From Streptomyces sp. WM6378 (GTDB taxonomy: Bacteria > Actinomycetota > Actinomycetes > Streptomycetales > Streptomycetaceae), in NCBI RefSeq assembly GCF_001279695.1, contig NZ_LGDD01000287.1:17803-81802 (forward strand): a stretch of 64,000 bases of DNA. The letters are read 5' to 3'. The notes beneath the pieces were generated by a model, which searched no databases, was not told the origin of the DNA, and saw only the letters and a list, made by a program, of their open reading frames with translations. Each line of letters begins with the position of its first letter. The stretch's first letter is position 1. Positions 54,216 through 63,725 of this stretch are shown piece by piece. The translations under genes were made by a program, and so were the position numbers.

Positions 54216-55913
54216 GTGACTTCAAAGGGTTCAAAGGGAACGCAACCGGCCGCCGTGGTGAGCCTCTACCCGGAGCTGGACGAAGGCGCACTCGTACAGG
54301 TCGTGCAGGCGCTGCGCACCGGCGACACCTCCAAGCTCGCCCCCGCGCGGGCGGCCGAGGTGGCCGAGACGCGGGAGGCGGCGACCTTCCTGGACGGCGT
54401 GAAAGTGCCCGTCGAGGAGGGCGTCGAGCTCGACGCCGCGTTATGGCTGCACAACGGCGAGGGGTCGCACCCGCTGATCGTGATGCCCTCGCCGTGGGCC
54501 AAGCAGGGCTGGACCGTCTACACCGTGCAGGCGATGCGCTTCGCCCGCCGCGGCTACCACGTACTGGCCTACACGACGCGCGGCTTCGGCGAGTCCGGCG
54601 GCCAGGTCGAGGTGGCCGGCGAGAAGGACATCGCGGACGGCATCAAGGCCCTTGACCACCTCATCTCCCAGGCGGGCGGCCCGAGTTCGATCGGCAAGGT
54701 CGGCTTCCTCGGCGACTCGTACGGCTCCGGCATCAGCCAGCTGGTCGCCGCCGAGGACCCCCGCGTGCACGCCGTGGTCGCGCTCAGCACCTGGGGCGAC
54801 CTGGGCGAGGCGTTCTACGAGAACAACACCCGGCACGTGGCCTCAGTGCGGACGCTGCTCGGCGCCGCCGCCACGGCCCGGCTCAGCGCGCGCACCCAGA
54901 AGGCCTTCGACGACGTGCTGGCCAACGAGAACGTCGAGGAGACGCTGAAGTGGGCGGCCGAACGCTCGCCCTACCACCGCGTCGACAAGCTGAATGAGCG
55001 CCCGGTGCCGGTGCTGTTCGCACAGGCCTGGCACGAGACACTGTTCCCGGGCAACCAGACGCTGAAGATGTTCAACGCCCTGAGCGGCCCCAAGCGGCTG
55101 CTCTGGTCGATCGGCGACCACTCGGGCCCCGAGATGACCGGCATGCTGGGGCTGCCCAACCGGATCTGGCAGGAGGCGCACCGCTGGTTCGACCGCCACC
55201 TGCTCGAAGTGAACGGGGACGAGGCCGCGGCCGCCGCGTTCGACTCCGAGTCCGGCGCCGAGGACCAGGTCGTCAGCGAGATCATGTGGGGCCGGGCGCT
55301 GGAATCCCGCGCCACCTGGCACGCGGCGACCGGCACCCCCGAGCGGTTCTATCTGGCCGGCCCGTCCGAGGGCGCCAAGGACGGCGGGCTCCTGGACAAG
55401 CCCACCAACGGCTGGCACACCACGTTCACCACCGGCACCGACACCCCGGCCACCGTCGCCGACCAGATCCTGCTCACCGGCTACGCCGAACTGGCCGGGC
55501 TCCCCAAGGCGTACCGGACGGGGAAGATCGACCGGAACGCGGCCGGGGTGTGGACGAGCGCCCCCCTGCCCTCCCGCCACCAACTGCGCGGCGTGCCACG
55601 GCTGCGGCTGACGGTGGCGCCGAGCGAGCCGGACACGACGTTCGTGGCGTACCTCTTCGACGTCAACGCGCTCGGGATCGCCCGCATCATCACGCACGCG
55701 CCGTACACGCTGCTCGGCGGCGTCCCGAAGACGCCGGCCACCGTCGACATCGCGCTCCAGGTCACCGGGTACGACGTGCGGGCCGGCCACCGCCTGATGC
55801 TCGTCGTGGACTCGGTCGACCCGTTCTACGGCGAGCCCGCCAAGACCCCCGGCACGATCACGATCACCTCGCCCGACGAGGACCCGTCGTATCTGGACAT
55901 CCCGCTGAACTGA
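54216..55913 (+). CDS. CocE/NonD-type hydrolase (S15 X-Pro dipeptidyl-peptidase-like)
   Basis: 565 residues from GTG 54216. The alpha/beta-hydrolase domain has the nucleophile elbow GFLGDSYGSG with Ser168; the acid and His candidates follow in H-E-T-L-F-P-G and W-S-I-G-D-H-S-G-P-E. The C-terminal X-Pro-type jellyroll (residues about 395-565) ends the protein. It hydrolyses acyl or peptide bonds of unknown substrates; no clear signal peptide. Confidence 0.85.
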   Translation: MTSKGSKGTQPAAVVSLYPELDEGALVQVVQALRTGDTSKLAPARAAEVAETREAATFLDGVKVPVEEGVELDAALWLHNGEGSHPLIVMPSPWAKQGWTVYTVQAMRFARRGYHVLAYTTRGFGESGGQVEVAGEKDIADGIKALDHLISQAGGPSSIGKVGFLGDSYGSGISQLVAAEDPRVHAVVALSTWGDLGEAFYENNTRHVASVRTLLGAAATARLSARTQKAFDDVLANENVEETLKWAAERSPYHRVDKLNERPVPVLFAQAWHETLFPGNQTLKMFNALSGPKRLLWSIGDHSGPEMTGMLGLPNRIWQEAHRWFDRHLLEVNGDEAAAAAFDSESGAEDQVVSEIMWGRALESRATWHAATGTPERFYLAGPSEGAKDGGLLDKPTNGWHTTFTTGTDTPATVADQILLTGYAELAGLPKAYRTGKIDRNAAGVWTSAPLPSRHQLRGVPRLRLTVAPSEPDTTFVAYLFDVNALGIARIITHAPYTLLGGVPKTPATVDIALQVTGYDVRAGHRLMLVVDSVDPFYGEPAKTPGTITITSPDEDPSYLDIPLN

Positions 55914-55925
55914 GCCGAGCGCACC

Positions 55926-55950
55926 GGGGGCGGCCCACGAGGCCGCCCCC
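55926..55950. terminator. Bidirectional hairpin
   Basis: GGGGGCGGCC-CACGA-GGCCGCCCCC, perfect 10-bp stem between the convergent hydrolase and LLM genes. Confidence 0.9.
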
Positions 55951-55959
55951 ACTTCCCGT

Positions 55960-56790
55960 TTACAGATACGAGGCGTACTCGTCCAGAACCTTGAGCACCC
56001 CGGTCTCGTCGGCGGGCGGCAGCTGGAGGACGACCTCCTCGATGCCGAGCTCCGCGTAGTGGGCGAGCTTGCCGGGGGCCGGGAGCACGGCGTACGGGAC
56101 GATCTGGAGGTCCCGCGCCTCGCGCCCGGCGTCCTCCCACGCCCGGCGGAGCACGGGCAGCGACTCGGTGAGGCCGCGCCCGCCGATGGGCAGCCAGCCG
56201 TCGGCGTACTCGGCGATGGCCGCGAACAGCTTCGGCCCGGCGGCCCCGCCGATGAGGGTGCGGGGAGCGCCGTTGCGGACGGGCTTGGGGAAGGCGTACG
56301 AAGCCTTCACGGACCCGAACTCGCCCTCATATGAGGTGGGTTGGTCGGCCCACAGGGCACGCATCAGAGCCATCCGGTCGCGGACGAGTTCGCGCCGGGT
56401 GGCCCACTCGACGCCGTGGTCGGCGGCCTCCTCCTTGTTCCAGCCGTAGCCGAGCCCGAGGGTGAAGCGGCCGCCGGAGAGGTGGTCGAGGGTGGCGATC
56501 TGCTTGGCGAGGTCGATCGGGTCGCGCTGGGCGACCAGCGTGATCCCGGTGCCGAGGTCGAGGTTCTCGGCCACCGCCGAGGCCTGGCCGAGCGCGACGA
56601 ACGGGTCGAGGGTGCGCCCGTACTCCGGCGGCAGCTCCCCGCCCACCGGGTAGGGGGTGACCCGCTCCACGGGGATGTGGGTGTGTTCGGGCAGGTAGAG
56701 CCCGGAGAACCCGCGCTCCTCCAGCTCGCGGGCGAGGCGTACGGGGGTGATCGTCTGGTCGGTCAGGAAGATGGTGACGGCGATGCGCAT
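55960..56790 (-). CDS. LLM-class F420-dependent oxidoreductase
   Basis: 276 residues from ATG 56790, with GGAAGG 7 nt upstream; the frame also allows ATG 56796 and 56826. Luciferase-like TIM barrel signatures: FSGLYLPEHTHIP, GTGITLVAQRDPIDLAKQIA, GGRFTLGLGYGWNKEE. Such proteins use reduced F420 to reduce or oxidise unknown substrates. The nearby fbiC gene provides the cofactor. Confidence 0.92.
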   Translation of the reverse strand: MRIAVTIFLTDQTITPVRLARELEERGFSGLYLPEHTHIPVERVTPYPVGGELPPEYGRTLDPFVALGQASAVAENLDLGTGITLVAQRDPIDLAKQIATLDHLSGGRFTLGLGYGWNKEEAADHGVEWATRRELVRDRMALMRALWADQPTSYEGEFGSVKASYAFPKPVRNGAPRTLIGGAAGPKLFAAIAEYADGWLPIGGRGLTESLPVLRRAWEDAGREARDLQIVPYAVLPAPGKLAHYAELGIEEVVLQLPPADETGVLKVLDEYASYL

Positions 56791-57069
56791 CGGCATACCT
56801 TCCGGTCGGTCTGCGGTGGGGATCACTTCCTATCTCCAGCGGGGCGCAGCCGCAAGGGACGCCAGGAGCCGGCGCCCAGGCCTTGCCGGAATCGGCCACA
56901 GGCCCTCAACCCCTCAACTCCCCGACTCCCCGCGTTCACGCGGGGGTACGAGAGTGGACGGGCACCCCGGGAGGGGGCATCGCTCCCGGGGAAATATCTC
57001 GCCCCTTCTCCCGACTGTCCTGACTCCCCCGACCCTCCCGACTCTCTCGACTCATTTGGAGCTGAGCTC

Positions 57070-58593
57070 ATGACCGAGAACGGATCCGGATCCATCGGCA
57101 GACGCGGTCTCATCGTGACGGGCGCGGCGACCGCGCTTACCTTGGGAACCGTGAGCTTCGCGAACGCGGCACCCGGCGGCGGCGCGGGCGGGCGCCCCGA
57201 CGAGACCAGGGTGGTGCGCGGCACGCTGCCGCCCGGCTCGCCCGACTTCGTGTACCTGCCGGTCGAAGTGCCGCACGGGGTAAGGGAGTTGGCGGTCTCG
57301 TACACGTACGAGAAGCCGTCGGAGCCGGCCGGCACGCAGGGCAACGCGCTCGACATCGGCGTCTTCGACGAGCGGGGTACGGGGCTCGGCGGTGCGGGGT
57401 TCCGGGGCTGGTCGGGCGGGGCGCGTACGGAGTTCTTCATCCGCGCGGACGACGCGACCCCCGGCTATCTGCGCGGCCCGGTGCGCGCGGGGACCTGGCA
57501 CGTCGCGCTGGGCCCGTACACGGTGGCGCCGCAGGGCCTGCCGTACACGGTGACGGTCACGCTGAAGTACGGCGCGCCCGGCACGACGCCGGCGCCGGTC
57601 TACCCGCCGACGCGGGCGAAGGGGCGGGGCCGGGCCTGGTACCGGGGCGACTGCCACATGCACTCGGTGTACTCGGACGGCGGCCGCACCCCGGCCCAGA
57701 TCGCGGCGCTTGCCCGGGCGGCGGGCCTCGACTTCATCAACACCTCGGAGCACAACACGAATTCGGCGCACCGGGCGTGGCAGGGCCTGTGGGGCGACGA
57801 CCTGCTGATCATGACGGGCGAGGAGATCACGACCCGCAACGGCCACGTGGTGGCGCTCGGAACCGACCCGGGCACGTTCATCGACTGGCGCTACCGGGCC
57901 CGGGACAACCGTTTCGGCCACTTCGCGCGCGCGGTCCGCACGGCGGGCGGCATCGTGGTCCCGGCCCACCCGCACGCCACGTGCGTCGGCTGCGGCTGGA
58001 AGTTCGGCTTCGGCGAGGCGGACGCGGTGGAGGTGTGGAACGGCCCGTACACCCCGGACGACGAGGTGACCCTCCAGGAGTGGGACAACTCCCTTACGGT
58101 GTCCGCCCGTTCGGGCAAACCATGGACCCCCGCGATGGGCAACAGCGACGCCCACCGCGACCCGGACCGCATCGGCGGCCCCCAGACGGTGGTCCTGGCC
58201 GACGACCTGACCCGGGAGGCGATCCAGGCAGGCCTGAAGGCGGGCCACTCGTACGTGGCGGAGTCGGTGGCGGTGTCGCTGTCCTTCTCCGTCGCCGGCG
58301 GCCACGGCCAGCACGCGGGCATCGGCGAACGCCTGCGGGCCGCCGCCGACGAGCCGGTGACGGCCCACCTGGAGGTGACGGGCGCGCCGGGCTGCTCGGT
58401 GGCCTTCGTGACGGACCAGGGCACCCTGTACACGACCCAGCTCCCCGCCTCGGGCACGGGCACGGCGCAGTGGCAGACGACCCCGCAGTACGCGACGTAC
58501 ATCCGGGCCGAGGTCCGCCACGCCCCGGTCGTCCCGGGGCTGCCGGGGCCGCTGGCGGCGTTCACTAATCCGGTGTTCTTGGATGCCCGGTAA
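57070..58593 (+). CDS. CehA/McbA-type PHP metallohydrolase, probably Tat-exported
   Basis: 507 residues from ATG 57070 with GGAG 8 nt upstream; the upstream frame overlaps the divergent gene and is not used. A twin-arginine signal (SIGRRGLIVTGAATALTLGT) is followed by a beta-rich domain to about residue 190 and a PHP domain: RGDCHMHSVYSDG, TSEHNT, GEEITTRNGHVVAL, PAHPHA and GNSDAHRD give the metal-binding His and Asp residues. The family hydrolyses phosphoesters or carbamates. Confidence 0.88.
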   Translation: MTENGSGSIGRRGLIVTGAATALTLGTVSFANAAPGGGAGGRPDETRVVRGTLPPGSPDFVYLPVEVPHGVRELAVSYTYEKPSEPAGTQGNALDIGVFDERGTGLGGAGFRGWSGGARTEFFIRADDATPGYLRGPVRAGTWHVALGPYTVAPQGLPYTVTVTLKYGAPGTTPAPVYPPTRAKGRGRAWYRGDCHMHSVYSDGGRTPAQIAALARAAGLDFINTSEHNTNSAHRAWQGLWGDDLLIMTGEEITTRNGHVVALGTDPGTFIDWRYRARDNRFGHFARAVRTAGGIVVPAHPHATCVGCGWKFGFGEADAVEVWNGPYTPDDEVTLQEWDNSLTVSARSGKPWTPAMGNSDAHRDPDRIGGPQTVVLADDLTREAIQAGLKAGHSYVAESVAVSLSFSVAGGHGQHAGIGERLRAAADEPVTAHLEVTGAPGCSVAFVTDQGTLYTTQLPASGTGTAQWQTTPQYATYIRAEVRHAPVVPGLPGPLAAFTNPVFLDAR

Positions 58594-58675
58594 CCGGACG
58601 TGACCCCGCGTCCGTGCTTATCGTTGTACTGCGCGGCCGTGTTCGTTCGAGAGACGGCCGGGGAGGAGCGCCACG

Positions 58676-59278
58676 ATGACCGTTGTCGACGACCGGATCA
58701 CGGACGACAGGATCGAGATGGCCGAGCACAGGGACAGCGAGCACACGCTCGACACGCTGTTCGAGTGGCTGGAGAAGACCGCCCCCGACGGTTACCGGAT
58801 CGACATTGTCGAGGGGGACATCTTCATGACGCCGCAGCGGAGCATCCACTGGGACATCATCGCGGACATCTTCGAACAACTACGGACAAAGTTCCCCCGG
58901 AAGCGGATCCTCTCCGACGTCCGGATCGACTATCCCGGGCACCTCAACGGCTTCTGCTCCGACATCACCCTCGTGTCCGAGGCGTCTGTCGAACACGGCG
59001 CGCGGCGCTTCGTCCACAATGACGTCGAGTTCGTAGCCGAGGTCATCTCGAAGGGAACCGGCCACAACGACTACCTTCCCAAGCGGATCGCGTACGCGAA
59101 GGCCGAGATCCCCGTCTACCTGATCGCCGACCCGTACCAGGGCAGGTGCCACGTCTACACCCAGCCCAAGAAGGGTGACTACGTCAGCGAGCTCCGGGTG
59201 ACCTTCGGCGACGAGCTCGACCTGACGGACACGGTCGTCGGCCTCGTCTTCTCCACGGAAGAATTCCCCCGGGAGTGA
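58676..59278 (+). CDS. Uma2-family (PD-(D/E)xK-like) protein
   Basis: 200 residues. Typical order: LVEGDIFMTP-like IVEGDIFMTP, then CSDITLVSEAS, VEFVAEVISKGTG with the Glu and Lys, and KRIAYAKAEIPVYLIADP. Restriction-endonuclease fold of unknown target; very abundant in streptomycetes. It lies 22 nt before the IclR gene on the same strand, probably without shared function. Confidence 0.92.
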   Translation: MTVVDDRITDDRIEMAEHRDSEHTLDTLFEWLEKTAPDGYRIDIVEGDIFMTPQRSIHWDIIADIFEQLRTKFPRKRILSDVRIDYPGHLNGFCSDITLVSEASVEHGARRFVHNDVEFVAEVISKGTGHNDYLPKRIAYAKAEIPVYLIADPYQGRCHVYTQPKKGDYVSELRVTFGDELDLTDTVVGLVFSTEEFPRE

Positions 59279-59300
59279 CCGGGGCCCGTACCCTCGCCCC

Positions 59301-60047
59301 ATGACCAGCAGCACCCCCCAGTCCGTCGACCGTGCGCTCGCGATTCTCGATGCCGTGGCCGATGCGCCCCGGCCGGTGGGGGCCAAGGAGCTCGCGCGGG
59401 GGGTCGGCTGTTCGTTGTCGACCGTCTATCACCTGCTCGGGGCGCTCACCGCGCGCGGGCATCTCACGCGGACCTCCCAGGGGTACGTTCCCGGGCCGCG
59501 CGTGCCCGTTCTGCACCGGGCCTTCCAGCGGCATCTGCGGCTCGACCCCGGCGTCGGTGAGCTGCTCGGGCGGCTGCGCCGGGCGACCGCGGCCGAGGCG
59601 TACTACACGGCCTACCGCGGCGGGCTGATCACCGTGGTCGACAGCACCGCCCCCGTCACCGACACCGCCAACCCCTTCACCCCCGGCCCCGAGGTCCGCG
59701 CCCACGCCACCGCGCACGGCAAGGCGCTGCTCGCCGGGCTCCCCCGGCCGGTGCGCCGGCGCTACCTCGACGAGCACGGCATGGCCAGGTTCACCGACCG
59801 TACGATCACCGCCGCCGAGCGGTTCGAGGCGGAGCTCACCCGGGTCCGCGGGCAAGGGTTCGCCGTGTCCATGGGGGAGGCCGATCCGGCGTACACCTGT
59901 CTCGCCGTGGCCCTGCCGGGGCCGCGCGCGGACGGGAGCGTGCACGCCGTGTCGGTGTCGCTCGCCACCGCCGAGTTCCGTACGCGGCGCCGGGCGATCC
60001 GGGGCGCCGTGGCCCGGGCGGCTGCCGAGCTGGTGCCGGGGGCCTGA
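59301..60047 (+). CDS. IclR-family transcriptional regulator
   Basis: 248 residues. N-terminal winged helix: SVDRALAILDAVADAPRPVG, LARGVGCSLSTVYHLLGAL and TSQGYVPGPR; C-terminal effector domain with AHATAHGKALLAGLP and a Gly-rich end (CLAVALPGPRADGSVHAVSV). Plausible regulator of the nearby aldehyde dehydrogenase/deacylase operon; inference only. Confidence 0.93.
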   Translation: MTSSTPQSVDRALAILDAVADAPRPVGAKELARGVGCSLSTVYHLLGALTARGHLTRTSQGYVPGPRVPVLHRAFQRHLRLDPGVGELLGRLRRATAAEAYYTAYRGGLITVVDSTAPVTDTANPFTPGPEVRAHATAHGKALLAGLPRPVRRRYLDEHGMARFTDRTITAAERFEAELTRVRGQGFAVSMGEADPAYTCLAVALPGPRADGSVHAVSVSLATAEFRTRRRAIRGAVARAAAELVPGA

Positions 60048-60146
60048 GCGGCCCGGCTGCGACAGGGTCCGGCCCGGATTCCGAGGGAGCCGGAATCGGC
60101 CGCATCCCCGCTTGCACCGGCCCCGCCCGCACCGCACCGTAGAGGC

Positions 60147-60470
60147 ATGATCTTCATCGCCGTCAGGTTCACCGTCCGTCCCGAGCACGCCGACAACTGG
60201 CTCGCCATCGTCGACGACTTCACCCGTGGCACCCGTGCCGAGCCGGGCAACCTGTTCTACGACTGGTCCCGCAGCGTGGACGACCCCACCCAGTACACCC
60301 TCCTCGAAGGCTTCGCCGACGCGGCCGCGGGGGCGGCGCACGTCGACTCCGACCACTTCCGCGCGGGCATGGAGTCGATGGCCGGCGCCATCGCCGCCAC
60401 CCCCGAGATCATCAACGTCGAGGTGCCCGGCCAGGGCTGGAACAAGATGGCCGAGCTGTCCCCGAAGTAG
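60147..60470 (+). CDS. Small antibiotic-biosynthesis-type monooxygenase (ABM)
   Basis: 107 residues forming one ferredoxin-like domain. IFIAVRFTVRPEHADNWLAI, EPGNLFYDWSRSVDDPTQYT and DSDHFRAGM match putative quinol monooxygenases (YgiN-like). Cofactor-free oxidation of quinols is the known reaction of some members. Confidence 0.88.
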   Translation: MIFIAVRFTVRPEHADNWLAIVDDFTRGTRAEPGNLFYDWSRSVDDPTQYTLLEGFADAAAGAAHVDSDHFRAGMESMAGAIAATPEIINVEVPGQGWNKMAELSPK

Positions 60471-60507
60471 CCGGGCAAGAAGTAGCCGAGCAAGAAGTAG
60501 CCGACTA
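60466..60507. repeat. 15-bp tandem repeats at two convergent stop codons
   Basis: AGTAGCCGGGCAAGA, AGTAGCCGAGCAAGA and a partial third copy follow directly on each other. The first copy includes the stop of the monooxygenase gene; the third runs into the stop of the aldehyde dehydrogenase gene. Confidence 0.85.
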
Positions 60508-61989
60508 GCCCGGCCAGACGATCGACTGGAGCTCGCTGTACGCGTGCAGGGCGTACGATCCGACGTCCCGGCCCACCCCGCTCTTCTTGAAGCCGCCGAA
60601 CGGCGCCTCCATGTTGCGGCCGATCGTGTTCACGCCGACCCCGCCCGCGCGCAGCCGCCGTGCGACGCGGAAGGCGCGGGCCACGTCCCCGGACCAGACG
60701 TAGTCGAGCAGGCCGTACTCGCTGTCGTTGGCCAGCGCGATGCCCTCCTCCTCCTCGTCGAAGGGGATGACCACGACGACCGGGCCGAAGATCTCCTCCC
60801 GGGCCACCCGCATGTCGTTGGTACAGTCCGCGAGGAGGGTGGGCGCGACATAGAACCCCCGGTCGCGCGCCGGGCGTTCGCCTCCTGCCACGACCGTCGC
60901 CCCCTCCTTCCTGCCCAGCTCCACGTACGACTCGATGCGGTCCCGGTGGGCGGCCGAGATCACCGGGCCGACCACCGTGTCCGGCGCCGTCGGATCGCCG
61001 ACCTTCAGGAAGCCCGCGTACCCCTTGAGCTTCTCGATCAGCTGGTCGTGGACCGCGCGCTGCACCAGGACGCGGGTGGGCGCGGTGCAGATCTGGCCGC
61101 TGTAGAAGGCGAAGGTCGTGCCGATGCCCATGACCGCCGAGTCGAGGTCGGCGTCGTCGAAGACGAGCGCCGCGCCCTTGCCGCCCAGCTCCATCAGCTG
61201 CCGCTTCATGTCGCGGCCGCACACCTCGGCGATGCGCTGTCCGACGGCGGTGGAGCCGGTGAAGCTGACCATGTCCACGTCCGGTGAGTCGACCGCCGCC
61301 TCGCCGACGGCCGGCGCGGACCCGGTGACGACGTTCACCACCCCGCGCGGCACCCCCGCCTCCGCCAGCGCCTCGGCCATCTTGAACACCGACAGCGGGT
61401 CCTGCGGGGCGGGCTTCACCACGACCGTGTTGCCCATGGCGAGCGCGGGTGCGACCTTGCCGGCCGGGTTGGCCCAGGGGTTGTTGTACGAGGTGACGCA
61501 CGTGACGACGCCGACCGGCTGCCGCACGGCGAGCGCGCCGAAGACCCCGGCCCTGCCCATGGGGCCCGCTTCGTTGATCTGCGGTACGAGGGCTTCCTCC
61601 ACCGGCTCCAGGGCACCCTTCGCGTACCGGCGGAACCGGGAGACCCCCACCCCTACCTGCATGCCGCGCGCGGTGGCGGTGGTGGCGCCGGTCTCGGCGC
61701 GGGCGAGCTCCGCGTTCGGGGCGAAGTCGCGCTGCATGAGGTCGGCCGCCCGGTCGAGGATCGCGGCCCGCTCCTCGGGGCGCGTACGCGACCAGGAGGC
61801 GAAGGCCTCACGCGCGGCGGCGGCCGCCCGGTACACCTGCTCGCGGCTGGCCTCGGGCGCGAGCCCGACGACCTCCTCGGTGGCGGGGTCGAGCACGGGA
61901 TAGTGCCCGCCGTCGGGCTCGACCCACTCGCCACCGATGAACAACTTCCGTTCATGGTCTGGCAGTTGAGGCGGTTGAGATTGACTCAC
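60505..61989 (-). CDS. Aldehyde dehydrogenase family protein
   Basis: 494 residues. NAD(P) fold with VVVKPAPQDPL and SFTGSTAVGQ; general base Glu267 in MELGGKGAALVF and nucleophile Cys301 in GQICTAPTR; FGPVVVV near the C-terminus. Oxidises an unknown aldehyde to the acid. It overlaps the deacylase gene by 4 nt (ATGA), so the two are one operon. Confidence 0.95.
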   Translation of the reverse strand: MSQSQPPQLPDHERKLFIGGEWVEPDGGHYPVLDPATEEVVGLAPEASREQVYRAAAAAREAFASWSRTRPEERAAILDRAADLMQRDFAPNAELARAETGATTATARGMQVGVGVSRFRRYAKGALEPVEEALVPQINEAGPMGRAGVFGALAVRQPVGVVTCVTSYNNPWANPAGKVAPALAMGNTVVVKPAPQDPLSVFKMAEALAEAGVPRGVVNVVTGSAPAVGEAAVDSPDVDMVSFTGSTAVGQRIAEVCGRDMKRQLMELGGKGAALVFDDADLDSAVMGIGTTFAFYSGQICTAPTRVLVQRAVHDQLIEKLKGYAGFLKVGDPTAPDTVVGPVISAAHRDRIESYVELGRKEGATVVAGGERPARDRGFYVAPTLLADCTNDMRVAREEIFGPVVVVIPFDEEEEGIALANDSEYGLLDYVWSGDVARAFRVARRLRAGGVGVNTIGRNMEAPFGGFKKSGVGRDVGSYALHAYSELQSIVWPG

Positions 61990-63725
61990 TTGGTGCTCAC
62001 CGTCCTGGTGTCGCGGCCGGAACGGAGCACCGTGCCGGGCACGGCCCCCGTCACCCGGTCGTCGCGGAGGGTCTCGATGCCGTTGACCCGGACCGAGACG
62101 ATGCCGATCGCCTTGGAGTCGAGCCGGGGGCTGTCGCCGGGCAGGTCGTGTACGAGGGTGGCGGGGCCGGCCTCGATCCGTTCGGGGTCGAAGAGGACGA
62201 GGTCGGCATGGAAGCCCTCCTCGATCCGGCCGCGCTCGCGGAGTCCGAACAGCCGGGCAGGATCGTCGGTGAGCATCTTCACGGCTCGCTCAAGGGGGAC
62301 GAGCTTGCGGCCGCGCAGGCAGTCCCCGAGGAAGCGCGTGGTGTACGGGGCGCCGCACATCCGGTCGAGGTGCGCCCCGGCGTCGGACCCGCCGAGCAGG
62401 ACGTCCTCGTGCTCCCACGTCTCGCGGCGCAGCGCCCAGGTGGCGGGGTCGTTGTCGGTCGGCATGGGCCAGAGCACGGTACGCAGCCGGTCGTTGGCGC
62501 AGATCTCGACGAGGCAGTGGAACGGGTCGAGCCCGCGCTCGGCGGCGATGTCGCCGACGACCCGCCCCGAAAGGCCCTCGTTCTCGGGGCTGTAGGTGTC
62601 GCCGATGACGTACCGCCCGAAGTTGGCGAGGCGGCGGAAGATCCCGGCCTCCTTGCTGTCGGCGCGGCGCAGCATCTCGGCCCGTACGTCCGCGTCGCGC
62701 AGCCGCTCGATGCGCTCGGGGACGGGCAGGGCGAGGATCTCGCCCCAGCCGGGGATGAGGTTGAGGGCGCAGAAGGTGCCGAGCGACATGTTCATGGGCG
62801 TGAGGATCGGCATGGTCAGCGCGACGATCCGGCCACCGGCCTTGCGGGCGCGCTCACTCGGTACGAGCTGGCGGGGTACGCGTTCGGGTACGGCGGCGTC
62901 GATGGTGAGGACGTTCCAGTTGAGCGGACGCCCCGCGGTGGCGCTCATCTCGACGAGCAGGTCGATCTCGTCGTCCGCGAACTGGTCGAGGCACCCGGCG
63001 ACGATCGCTTCCAGCTGCGTGCCCTCGTGCTCCCCAACTGCCCTGCTGAGCGCGAGCAGTTCGGCGGGCAGGGCGTGCCGGGAGGCAACGGGCTTTCCGT
63101 CGCCGTCGGAGTGGGTGGAGGACTGGGTGGTGGAGAGCCCCCAGGCCCCGGCGTCCATGGCGTCATGGAGCAGGGCGAGCATCGCGTCGAGCTGCTCGGG
63201 GGTGGGCTGCCCGCCGACGGCGTCCGGGCCCATGACGTGGCGGCGCAGGGCGCAGTGGCCGACCATGAATCCGGCGTTGACGGCGATGCGCCCGTCGAGG
63301 GACGAGAGGTAGTCACCGAAGCTGTACCAGCCCCAACTGACGCCTTCCTCAAGGGCTTTGAGGGACATCCCCTCCACCTTGGACATCATGCGGCGGGTGT
63401 AGTCGGCGTCCTCGGGGCGGTCGGGGTTGAGCGGGGCGAGGGTGAATCCGCAGTTGCCGCCGGCGACGGTGGTGACGCCGTGGTTCATCGACGGCGTGGC
63501 GTACGGGTCCCAGAAGAGCTGGGCGTCGTAGTGGGTGTGCGGATCGACGAACCCGGGGGCGAGTACGAGCCCGGTGGCGTCCTCGGTGCTCGCGGCGGCC
63601 TCCTCCACGGTGCCGGGGTCCGCGATGACGGCGATCCGGCCGCCCCTTATGCCGACGTCGGCGGGCCGGGCGGGGGCGCCTGTGCCGTCCACGAGGGTGG
63701 CGCCCTTGATCAGGTGGTCGAGCAT
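61986..63725 (-). CDS. N-acyl-D-amino-acid deacylase / amidohydrolase
   Basis: 579 residues. Metal site HTHYDAQ after VLAPGFVDPHTHYDA, then GNCGFTLAP, MVGHCALRRHVMG and the late GGSDAGAHLDRM. Urease-type amidohydrolase fold of the D-aminoacylase group; it would release D-amino acids or hydrolyse a cyclic amide. First gene of a two-gene operon with aldehyde dehydrogenase. Confidence 0.9.
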   Translation of the reverse strand: MLDHLIKGATLVDGTGAPARPADVGIRGGRIAVIADPGTVEEAAASTEDATGLVLAPGFVDPHTHYDAQLFWDPYATPSMNHGVTTVAGGNCGFTLAPLNPDRPEDADYTRRMMSKVEGMSLKALEEGVSWGWYSFGDYLSSLDGRIAVNAGFMVGHCALRRHVMGPDAVGGQPTPEQLDAMLALLHDAMDAGAWGLSTTQSSTHSDGDGKPVASRHALPAELLALSRAVGEHEGTQLEAIVAGCLDQFADDEIDLLVEMSATAGRPLNWNVLTIDAAVPERVPRQLVPSERARKAGGRIVALTMPILTPMNMSLGTFCALNLIPGWGEILALPVPERIERLRDADVRAEMLRRADSKEAGIFRRLANFGRYVIGDTYSPENEGLSGRVVGDIAAERGLDPFHCLVEICANDRLRTVLWPMPTDNDPATWALRRETWEHEDVLLGGSDAGAHLDRMCGAPYTTRFLGDCLRGRKLVPLERAVKMLTDDPARLFGLRERGRIEEGFHADLVLFDPERIEAGPATLVHDLPGDSPRLDSKAIGIVSVRVNGIETLRDDRVTGAVPGTVLRSGRDTRTVSTK

